NCBI RefSeq assembly: GCF_018448885.1
Contig: NZ_RCWB01000006.1
Location: 124,001 to 188,000, forward strand
Reading direction: 5' to 3'
Source: Photorhabdus caribbeanensis
GTDB lineage: Bacteria; Pseudomonadota; Gammaproteobacteria; Enterobacterales; Enterobacteriaceae
DNA length: 64,000 nt
Shown: positions 20,939 through 28,361 of the stretch, one piece after another
Numbering within the stretch: position 1 is the stretch's first letter
Layout of the letters: the number at the start of each line of letters is the position of its first letter
Translations under genes and position numbers: made by a program
The notes under the pieces: model-generated
The model's input: the letters and a program-made list of their open reading frames with translations, nothing else
The model's database searches: none
Told to the model about the DNA's origin: nothing

Positions 20939-21470
20939 AATTAATCCACAATAGAATCAACGGGGTTAAATATAATAAAGATGTAATAACGATTTTTAAT
21001 ATCTTCCAACGCCCAACTTCATCTATCTCTTCAGTTGTTGGTTTTCGCGTTGTTAATGTTGAATGAGCAGAAACTCTAGCCATTTTATCATCAATTTCCT
21101 GATGATTCTCAACCTCACCCAAAAGATCATTATATTCTGCAATCTGCGCTGATGTGAGAGGCTGTCCTTGAGGAATTTCAGCATATAACTTCTGGAGAGC
21201 CAGATAATTTTTTCGCATTGCAATAGCTCGTCCGCGAAAATCCAGATTAGATACAACTAACGAAACACCAAGCAAAACAATGGACAGGATTGCCGCCCAA
21301 ATATCTGTATTGTCTCCGAGCACTCTAGGATAACGTATTGTTATTACAGAAAGCACTGCACCCAAAATAGCATACCAGACAAGAAGAAACTGTGAGTGTT
21401 TTTCCATCCATTCAAGGCGATGATGCGCATTTATGCGAGCTTTGTAAGTAAACCAAATATTATCACGCAC
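20922..21470 (-). CDS. SLATT domain membrane protein (predicted effector)
   Basis: A 182-residue protein from a GTG at 21470 that has GGAGAG five bases upstream; an in-frame ATG at 21602 would add 44 residues unlike the family and lacks such support. The core is an N-terminal helix NIWFTYKARINAHHRLEW, two adjacent membrane segments at about 28-45 and 58-76, then a long soluble helix MRKNYLALQKLYAEI, and a third hydrophobic segment at 156-176. This is the SLATT pattern (two-transmembrane proteins predicted to form pores in nucleotide-based conflict systems). It is followed by the RT with a 17-base overlap. Membrane damage on activation is inferred. Confidence 0.75.
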   Translation of the reverse strand: MRDNIWFTYKARINAHHRLEWMEKHSQFLLVWYAILGAVLSVITIRYPRVLGDNTDIWAAILSIVLLGVSLVVSNLDFRGRAIAMRKNYLALQKLYAEIPQGQPLTSAQIAEYNDLLGEVENHQEIDDKMARVSAHSTLTTRKPTTEEIDEVGRWKILKIVITSLLYLTPLILLWINYECGA

Positions 21471-22046
21471 AAAAACTCTCCGATTTAGATAGAGGAAAGG
21501 ACAGGGACTATTGAGAACCGTTGAACATCCCGTAGGATCAGTGAGCTGAAACCCAACAGCTAAAAAAAGAAGCTGTTCTTTATTAGAGCCGCCCTTACGC
21601 AAGTAAGAGGAAAAACCTGTCCTTCCAAATATATTAGTAACAACTTAATTAAGTTACAGTCAACCTAATTTTTCATTTTTATTAGCCCATAGTTACCGAT
21701 TTTGCCATAGTAACTGTACAAGAGCATTTGGATAAAACTACTATTCGGAACTGGACATAGATACGCTTTCTCAAACGCGCCCTGTATTGAAATACGGCAC
21801 CTTGCAAGATATGCGATGCTCACGTTTGCCTTGAAGGTTGCTAGTTTAGTTGTTGAGCACGAAATAGAACTATTTGATAAGCGCACAATCTAGACTCGGT
21901 GGTCACGCTGTGTTGCTCAATTGAGCGGCATATTCAGTATAGCGTCAGTTTTCTGTGTACATAGGAGTGTACATACTGAAAAAATGGAGTATAAAAAACT
22001 CAATAAAATCAAATAACATATACCATTACTCAACATTCAGATTCAC
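21471..22046. other. leader of the SLATT-RT pair and left side of second att-like repeat
   Basis: No convincing gene is seen in this 576-base stretch. On the minus strand it is the leader of the SLATT gene and contains a hairpin at 21555-21577 (arms AACAGCT and AGCTGTT, A-rich loop on the plus strand). Near 21955-21980 are two GTGTACAT-like hexamer clusters, and another GTGTAC/GTACAC pair lies at 22169-22193 on the other side of the repeat; these could be integrase arm sites. A non-coding RNA in the leader is possible but unproven. Confidence 0.4.
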
Positions 22047-22100
22047 ATCTCTTCTCATCTCACAAAGACTCATGCGGACAAAAAGGCCATTGTAAATCAT
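22047..22100. repeat. att-like direct repeat, right copy
   Basis: Matches 18469-18522 at 48 of 54 positions. Here the hairpin is uninterrupted: AAAAAGGCCAT, an 8-base loop, then ATGGTCTTTTTT, which looks like a rho-independent terminator. The integrase pseudogene starts 111 bases further on, the usual distance between an att site and a P4-like integrase gene. Confidence 0.7.
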
Positions 22101-22210
22101 GGTCTTTTTTGTTTTATATAGTCTCACATAGTATCAGTACAGCGCGTATTTGAAGTGTTTATAAGGTGTACTTATTCGTTTTAAGTACACCCCCTGATAA
22201 CGAGTGACAT

Positions 22211-23300
22211 ATGGGCAAATTGACAGACATACAGATTCGTACATGGATAAAAAATAAGGAGTACTTCGCGGGACGCTCCGGGACATGACATAGCAGGAGA
22301 GAAGCAAGAACGCAAAGCAGAAGCGTTGAAGAAGATGGAGGAAGAAAAACACGCACTCCGTGTTTCAGAACTGGCTGCTGAATACTTTGAGCACCAGATC
22401 CTCACCCGCAGGAAACACCCAGACATCCTGACACCGCCGTATAGACAAAGATATCAACCCAGCGATTGGGCATCTCAGAATCGAAGATGTTAAAGCCTAG
22501 CATATTGACGACATGTTGCAAAAAATCGTCCAGCGTGGTGCACCAACAGTCGCAAATGATGTTCTTAGATGAGGCGTCGTATTTTCGATTACGGCATTAA
22601 ATGACATATGCTTGAAACCAATCCCACAGGCGCTTTTGAGATCTCAGATGCTGGCGGCCAGGAACAAAGCAGAGAGAGCCGGCTAAGCCGCGAAGAGCTT
22701 ATGAAGTTCTTTCAGGCAATACCAAGACAAAGGGATTCTCACGTCAGAATGAGCTAACAATGAAGCTTCTACTGGTATTCTGCTGCCGTAAAATGGAGCT
22801 TTGCGGTACCCGTTGGGAAAAGTTTGATCTTAATGAAGCTATCTGGCACTTACCCGCAGAGCGAGTTAAGAATGGCGATGCAATCGATATCCCAATTCCA
22901 GCACCGACACCTAGTTGAGAGAACTTCACCAGATGTCCTGTAATAGTCTGTGGGTGCTTTTCCGTCCAGAAAAATGCAGCATCGTATGATCCCTCGCATT
23001 CAGGAAAGCACATTGCTTGTGGCCTTGAGTAAGGTACAAACCAACCTTCCCGATGAACCTAATTTTACTATTCATGACTTTCGGCGCACAACACGATCAC
23101 ATTTGGTTGCATTAGGTGTTGATCCGGTAGTAGCAGAACGCTGCCTGAATCACAGAATTAAAGGCGTTGAGGGGATATACAACCGCTATCAATATTTCGA
23201 CGAGAGAAAACGAGCATTAGATTTGTGGGCTAACATGCTTGTTTCATTAGAAAGAGGTAAAGATTATAACGTGACGCCATTGAGAAAGGTTATAGCATGA
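22211..23300 (+). pseudogene. P4-like tyrosine integrase, decayed
   Basis: Reading frames change repeatedly but can be followed across the whole gene. The start MGKLTDIQIRTWIKNKEYF is typical of P4-like integrases. A stretch of roughly 50 codons is missing near 22280. The SAM-like core-binding part survives in pieces (EKQERKAEAL, HILDDMLQ-like). The C-terminal catalytic block is well kept from 22980: FTIHDFRRTTRSHLVALGVD and the later LNHRIKGVEGIYNRY, giving R, H-x2-R and the Tyr nucleophile. Internal stops lie near 22499, 22571, 22757 and 22917. It cannot be active, so any island here is immobile unless helped. Confidence 0.85.
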
Positions 23301-23786
23301 AATGTACTGGCTCATACTCGATCTGACATTTTTTCCGACTTAAACGCAATCTAACAGTCGGTTATGTGCCAATAGCGGACGTTCTTTACTTTATAATTGT
23401 TACTGATTCTAGAAGCGACTGTACCTATAAGTGATAGAAACTTAGTGAAAAGTAGCGTAATGTTTAGTTCATTAAATTTACAAAAGCGTGTTGGCCCGTG
23501 TTGAAGTGTGGGGAGACCCGTGGGAAAAGCGTTAAGTGTCCACATTTAAAGAATTTTTAACTTGGTTCGCCAAACTAAAAAATACTTGGGAGTATGGATT
23601 ACAGCGAGTCACAAGCCAAAAATACAACTGTAGTCTGCCCGGGAGCGTGCCATGGGGGAGATTTCTTAGATATATTTAGAATAATAGTCTGAGTGCGCTC
23701 AAATTTAAAAAAACTTTGAATTTGACGGTGCTACGCACCGTTACTTAAATAAAAGTTATATACTCTGGGAGTAAAGACGGACAATT
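23301..23786. other. gap after integrase remnant
   Basis: 486 bases without a supported gene. One 32-codon reading begins at 23595 (MDYSESQAKNTTVV) but has no family resemblance. The last 20 bases hold GGGAG, a usable ribosome-binding site for the TIR gene. Confidence 0.4.
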
Positions 23787-24713
23787 ATGAATGGATTAGA
23801 AAAAATAAAATTCTTAGATGATATTGGCTCAGAGCTACAGTCTAGGATGACATTTACGGATATTGACACGTACTTCCGGGGACATGGTGTTCCAACACAG
23901 GATAATTATCCTCATAATAGCAAAAGGGCTTATGCGAAAGACATGCTTGCTAAGGTCGACGAGGAGTTACTTTTCACAATAGCTGGTGAGTTGGGACTTG
24001 TAAACGCCCCAAGTAACTCTAACGTGGTGAGGAAAGTCGGCTTTTGGAAGGCCGGACATTTTAGGTTGTTTCTGAGTCATTTGGCGTCATTCAAGGTTCA
24101 AACTGCCTACCTCCAAACGGCGTTAAGAAAATTTGCAATATCCAGCTTCGTCGCCCATGAAGATATTGAACCGACGAAGGAATGGCAAAATGAAATCGAA
24201 GCTGGCTTAAGAACCATGGATGCCCTAGCGGCCATCCTTATGCCGGGTTTCCAAGAAAGCAAATGGTGTGATCAGGAAGTTGGAGTTGCAGTTGGTCGCG
24301 ATGTTCTAATTATTCCAATCCGTAAGGGGCTGGATCCATACGGATTCATTGGTAAATACCAAGGGATTCAGGCGCAGGGAAAAACAATAGGAGAAGTGGC
24401 TGAAGCTATTTTTGAGACATTGGTTAAGTCCCCTAAAACTAAAAATAAAATACTGATTTCACTTTCGGGCGCTGTCTCAAATGCAACTACAGCTGAAGAA
24501 GCTATCGAGAGAATCGCTATTTTCAAATCCTTAGACGGGGTGCCATCAGATATTTTGGAGAATCTTAAGCAGCAAGTAGCGGATAATGGACTCCTTACTG
24601 AGTCAAAAGCATTTTTAGACAGCCTTAATTCGATGCTAAGTAAATTCAATGTTCAAAAGATAATTGTAGGAAAGGCGAAACAGGAAGCAGAGTGGGGTGA
24701 CATTCCATTTTAG
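23787..24713 (+). CDS. TIR domain protein, predicted NADase
   Basis: A 308-residue protein with three parts. Residues 1-85 form a helical N-terminal region without a recognised domain. Residues 90-195 are a TIR domain: FRLFLSHLASFKVQTAYL, then FVAHEDIEPTKEWQNEIEAG, then LMPGFQESKWCDQEVGVAVG. Glu164 in the WCDQE motif is in the position of the catalytic glutamate of NAD-cleaving bacterial TIRs. Residues 215-308 are a helical tail. No membrane segment is seen. No Thoeris ThsA, Argonaute or CBASS partner is adjacent, so it is a stand-alone TIR here. A role in defence or immune interference is inference. Confidence 0.75.
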   Translation: MNGLEKIKFLDDIGSELQSRMTFTDIDTYFRGHGVPTQDNYPHNSKRAYAKDMLAKVDEELLFTIAGELGLVNAPSNSNVVRKVGFWKAGHFRLFLSHLASFKVQTAYLQTALRKFAISSFVAHEDIEPTKEWQNEIEAGLRTMDALAAILMPGFQESKWCDQEVGVAVGRDVLIIPIRKGLDPYGFIGKYQGIQAQGKTIGEVAEAIFETLVKSPKTKNKILISLSGAVSNATTAEEAIERIAIFKSLDGVPSDILENLKQQVADNGLLTESKAFLDSLNSMLSKFNVQKIIVGKAKQEAEWGDIPF

Positions 24714-24920
24714 GAAAACACATAACAATCACAGATACAGCGACGAATTTTATATTTCGGTTACATCGACATTACAAAGCCGCCCGTGCTGCTGGCGTTA
24801 ATGTCAGCTTTTCGCTCCCTTTTGCTGTTGGTGTTGCTGAGATGTAGGTAATAGCTCACAAAGTGTTGCTAGAACGGCGTTAGCAACCAATCCAAAGCTT
24901 CGCAATGGGGATGAAAGCTT

Positions 24921-25997
24921 GTGTATAGCACAATAGATTTGCACCGGAAACAACCTGATGTGACCTTAGAACAATATGTAAGAGAAAAGCGAGTACAGCT
25001 TGGAGTAGAGGTTACAAGCAAATATAGAATTTATCTGGACCTACGATTTTGGATACTCTTTAGAGATGTCGAACTCGGTAGAAATGGCAATAAAGATTTA
25101 ATTCAGCTTCTTAACCAGATTAAATGCCTAGTTAATGACGGCATGTGTATTTGTCCCATATCTGAAACAGTTTTTGTTGAGCTTATGAAGCAAAGTGACC
25201 ACAGAACAAGGCTTGCCACAGTAAATTTAATAGATCGCCTAAGTTGTGGTGTCACGCTTATTGTTAATCAAGAAAGAATCAGTCAAGAACTATGTAACGC
25301 GATTTATTTGTTGGCTGGGGTTGAAAACCTTATACCAATAGATAACTTGGTATGGACAAAATTCAGCTATATATTTGGTGAGATTCACCCACATCAAACG
25401 CCTTTTGAACAGTCCGAAGAACTTATTATTCAAAAATCATTTCTTGATTATATGTGGGATATTACGCTTACTGAGATAATGGACTATATTGATTTCGAGA
25501 GTTGGGAACAATTAGATTGGCAGAAAACGGCAGAGCGCCTTAATCTAGGAAATCAAGAGCATGCAGGTGAAATTCTAAGTTATAAACAGGCATACCGTGT
25601 AGAGTTTGACGGAGTATTAAGCCTCTTTAAAGAGCAATTACTGCAACTATCCAAAGAATTAGATAATGCAGGGTATAAGGAATTTGAAGCAAATAACGAA
25701 AATCTATCGAACCAAGAGCGATTTAGAAAATTTTCAAAATCAATTCGAACACTACATATTAGCGCTTGTTGTCATGCCTCTGTAAGATGGGACAAAAAAC
25801 GCCAACTCACAGGTAATGACCTTCTAGATTTCTGTCATGCTGAAGCGGCATTAGGATATTGCAATTTATTTTTAACTGAAAAACCACTGAAGAGCTTAGT
25901 GAGCCAGAATCATTTAGGATTAAGGAATGATTTTCCATGTGCTGTTGAATCATCAGCGGCTGGTGGGCTTGAAGTTCTGAATGCCAGGAAATGCTAA
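24921..25997 (+). CDS. hypothetical protein with PIN-like domain features
   Basis: A 358-residue protein from a GTG with GGGGA upstream. I do not recognise a named family. The pattern resembles PIN-like nucleases: an early acidic segment RIYLDLRFWILFRD (residues 35-48), PISETVFVELMKQ with a central Glu (about 79-91), and a late NDLLDFCHAEAALGYCNLFL (about 294-316) with conserved-looking Asp and His-Ala. These would hold the metal-binding acids of a PIN fold. A middle helical insert (150-280) separates them. It follows the TIR gene on the same strand after 207 bases and may be independent. A nuclease or toxin role is an inference. Confidence 0.5.
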   Translation: MYSTIDLHRKQPDVTLEQYVREKRVQLGVEVTSKYRIYLDLRFWILFRDVELGRNGNKDLIQLLNQIKCLVNDGMCICPISETVFVELMKQSDHRTRLATVNLIDRLSCGVTLIVNQERISQELCNAIYLLAGVENLIPIDNLVWTKFSYIFGEIHPHQTPFEQSEELIIQKSFLDYMWDITLTEIMDYIDFESWEQLDWQKTAERLNLGNQEHAGEILSYKQAYRVEFDGVLSLFKEQLLQLSKELDNAGYKEFEANNENLSNQERFRKFSKSIRTLHISACCHASVRWDKKRQLTGNDLLDFCHAEAALGYCNLFLTEKPLKSLVSQNHLGLRNDFPCAVESSAAGGLEVLNARKC

Positions 25998-26012
25998 CAA
26001 AGTGCTGCTGTC

Positions 26013-26045
26013 GGGCAAATTTTTCACCGTGCTCTAAATTTGCCC
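26013..26045. terminator. 10-bp perfect stem after PIN-like gene
   Basis: Arms GGGCAAATTT and AAATTTGCCC surround a 13-base loop. It lies 16 bases after the PIN-like stop and 39 bases from the end of the converging short gene. No T run follows the stem, but the A/T base of the stem is close to one. Probable bidirectional terminator. Confidence 0.45.
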
Positions 26046-26083
26046 AGAGCATGACATTAAAGCGGAACTTTTCTCTCTATTTC

Positions 26084-26305
26084 TCAATTAGGATGATGTT
26101 TACCATAAATACGATAATGAGGAACTACACGCATGTTCTGCATATCTTCATCAAGATTCGCGCAAGTAACCTGTGCAGAACAATCTTCGCCAGGACATAT
26201 AAATAATTTTTTATTAGTAATTAATCCAGACCAATACAAATCATAAGCTCGATCAGGGTCGATATACTCATTTAATTCAATGCTATAAGCCACATCCAAA
26301 GACAT
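26084..26305 (-). CDS. short hypothetical protein, probably an N-terminal fragment
   Basis: A 73-residue reading. The sequence starts MSLDVAYSIELNEYIDPDRA and contains KLFICPGEDCSAQVTCANLD, with a Cys pair of the CPxxxC type. I recall longer proteins with this opening that carry an unnamed domain, so this copy may be a 5' fragment ending in a new stop. It converges on the PIN-like gene and is divergent from the FtsK-like gene. No function is proposed. Confidence 0.45.
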   Translation of the reverse strand: MSLDVAYSIELNEYIDPDRAYDLYWSGLITNKKLFICPGEDCSAQVTCANLDEDMQNMRVVPHYRIYGKHHPN

Positions 26306-26616
26306 ATTTCATCACCATCGCACTATAATCATTCTGATAAGTTACTCCCAATAAGTTAAAAAATCTATAGTGTTTCTCTTATCTGAAAAAGCTTCCACCC
26401 ATTTCCCTAAGTACAAGAATAATGAGCAATTAACATAATTAATAAATATCAATTAGTTATGCTGTTAAAATTTACCATTAGTGTAATAGATACTTATTTT
26501 TAAGGCCATACCGAAGAAGTGACTATACTTATTGTAAGAAATTTTTAAGCGGCACAACATTTTGAATGCTCTCTAGATTAGAGTAAAGTCTCCTAGATAT
26601 CAGAACAGAGGAATTT
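26306..26616. other. AT-rich intergenic region before FtsK-like gene
   Basis: 311 bases without a supported gene. The last part carries CTCTAGATTAGAG, a short dyad near 26570, and GAGGAA eight bases before the FtsK-like start. Promoter elements for the two divergent genes should lie here, but none is clear enough to place. Confidence 0.4.
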
Positions 26617-28089
26617 ATGCCTAACACTATGACAAATAAATTTCCAACATTTGATTTATTACTCTCTCCTCCTATTAGTGTGGAGGTAGCTGATTCAGAA
26701 CTAGCTAAAATGGCTGAATCAATAGAATCATGCCTGGCTGCTTATGACATCATGGTCAATGTAGAAAATATATCTCCAGGACCCGCGTATATTCATTTTG
26801 ATTTACTTCCAGCACCCGGCGTTAAAGTTTCCCAGATTATTAATTTATCTCACGATATAACACGCTCACTTTCTGCATCTACTATACAGATTGTGCCAAT
26901 CATACCGGAGACACCCTATATTGGCTTAAATGTACTTAGAAATTGTCGTGATACCATCTACTTACGTACTGTATTAGATTGCGCTCAATTTAAAGAAATC
27001 GATTCTCATCTGGCAATAGCTTTGGGCAAAGATATCTCTGGAAACCCCATCATTACAACTCTAACTGATATGCAACACTTATTAATCGGGGGAGCTACAG
27101 GATCGGGTAAGTCTACGTTTATTCATGCCACGATTCTTAGCTTACTGTACAAAGCCACTCCTATAGACGTTCGCTTTATCATGATTGATACGAACATGTT
27201 GGAACTTTTGGTTTATGAAAAACTACCCCATTCACTAACAAGAGTTATTAACAATACGGAAGAGGCTGTTCACGCGTTACACTGGTGCCTCAATGAGATG
27301 AAGTCGCGTTATAAATTGATATCAGCGCTTGGCGTACGTAGCTTAATTGAGTATAACCAGCATGTACAACAAGCAATAAATCTGGGGCATCCTATCCCCA
27401 ATCCTTTCTGGATCCCCTCTGATGGAGCAGATACGACATCACCAATATTGATGCAACAACCCAATATTATTGTTGTGATCGATGAATTTTCCGATTTGAT
27501 GCTTAAAGCGGGTAAAGAAACCGAAACATTGATCGTATCCCTCACTCAACAGGCTCATATTGTTGGTATCCATCTAGTGCTTGCTACTCGATATATCTCC
27601 GTTGATATCATGACCAATTTGATTAAAAGCAACATCTCCACACGGATTGCTTTTTCGGTATTCGACAAAACTGATTCACGTATTATCTCAGGCCAAAATG
27701 GCGCTGAATTGCTGCCGACGGGAGACATGCTTTACGTGGCTCCTCACTTGATTGAGCCGCTTCGTTTACATGGTGCTTTAGTTCATGAACAGGAAATACG
27801 CTCTGTAGTACAAAAGTGGCAAAAATATAGCCAATCTCAATATATTAAGATTACTTCTGCAAATGATTATAAAGCACCGGAATTTGAGGGGGAAGAGCTT
27901 GATTCACTGTTTGAGCAGGCTGTTATTTTTGTGGTAGAAAAGCAACGAGCATCAATATCTGAAGTCCAACGTCAATTCCAGATTGGCTACAACAGAGCTG
28001 CACGTATTATTGAACAGATGGAAACCATTGGTATCATCAGTATGCCAGAGAGTAATGGCAACCGGAGAGTATTAGCCCCTCCATCATAA
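26617..28089 (+). CDS. soluble FtsK/SpoIIIE-type DNA translocase paralogue
   Basis: A 490-residue protein collinear with the C-terminal alpha, beta and gamma parts of FtsK, without its membrane and linker regions. The alpha domain covers 20-135. The RecA-like beta domain has Walker A GGATGSGKS (158-166), RFIMIDTNMLELLVYEKLPH, Walker B VVIDEFSDLM (286-295) and an altered LATRYISVD where FtsK has ATQRPSVD. The gamma winged helix (428-490) retains FQIGYNRAARIIEQMET, including the Asn, Arg and Glu used by FtsK to read KOPS. The divergence from housekeeping FtsK is marked, so it is an ancient paralogue or a transferred gene. It may move DNA or serve a mobile element. A four-dyad array lies 103 bases downstream. 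Confidence 0.85.
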   Translation: MPNTMTNKFPTFDLLLSPPISVEVADSELAKMAESIESCLAAYDIMVNVENISPGPAYIHFDLLPAPGVKVSQIINLSHDITRSLSASTIQIVPIIPETPYIGLNVLRNCRDTIYLRTVLDCAQFKEIDSHLAIALGKDISGNPIITTLTDMQHLLIGGATGSGKSTFIHATILSLLYKATPIDVRFIMIDTNMLELLVYEKLPHSLTRVINNTEEAVHALHWCLNEMKSRYKLISALGVRSLIEYNQHVQQAINLGHPIPNPFWIPSDGADTTSPILMQQPNIIVVIDEFSDLMLKAGKETETLIVSLTQQAHIVGIHLVLATRYISVDIMTNLIKSNISTRIAFSVFDKTDSRIISGQNGAELLPTGDMLYVAPHLIEPLRLHGALVHEQEIRSVVQKWQKYSQSQYIKITSANDYKAPEFEGEELDSLFEQAVIFVVEKQRASISEVQRQFQIGYNRAARIIEQMETIGIISMPESNGNRRVLAPPS

Positions 28090-28191
28090 AAAAACAAAGA
28101 ACAAGTCACTTCTGCAAATTACCGTTGTATGCCAGCAATAGCATTAAAAGGTGCATTTGCCTGTCATGTCATGTTTATATTTCCAATGTTC

Positions 28192-28328
28192 ATCGACACG
28201 TACAGTCTTCATGTCGATAAAATCGAGAAATTTCGACACGTGTTAGCAATATGTCGATGGAATCGACATACGGAAACCTTGCGTCGAAAAAACAGAAAAA
28301 TATCGACGTGTCATCAACAAACGTCGAT
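28192..28328. repeat. array of four TCGAC-N15-GTCGA dyads
   Basis: Four 25-bp dyads start at 28193, 28233, 28263 and 28303. Each is TCGAC, 15 variable bases, then GTCGA, so the arms are 21 bases apart centre to centre, two helical turns. The gaps are 15, 5 and 15 bases, making the whole array symmetric about 28260. Arms often extend to ATCGACA and TGTCGAT. The middle gap forms a perfect palindrome ATGTCGATGGAATCGACAT (28251-28269). The alternative parse, with A-rich 25-bp elements at 28213-28237 and 28283-28307, matches at 20 of 25. It lies between the 3' ends of the FtsK-like gene and an MFS gene, so it is not a promoter in the ordinary sense. Confidence 0.85.
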
Positions 28329-28361
28329 ATCATGAGCCATTTTTTACACCATAAAACAGAA

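Noticed and set aside
21471-21602. Longer SLATT start at 21602
   Set aside because: The extra 44 residues do not fit the family, and the GTG at 21470 has a near-perfect ribosome site.
19568-21660. The RT locus as a classical retron
   Set aside because: No msr/msd with matching inverted repeats and branching G could be recognised by eye. The partner is a SLATT protein.
24715-24890. TAACAA and GCGTTA-like ends before the PIN-like gene as an integron attC site
   Set aside because: The inner arms do not pair as attC requires, and the end sequence does not fit GTTRRRY. No integron integrase is present.
28192-28328. The TCGA array as a CRISPR
   Set aside because: The repeats are 5-7 bases with 13-15 base spacers, far shorter than CRISPR units, and no cas gene is present.
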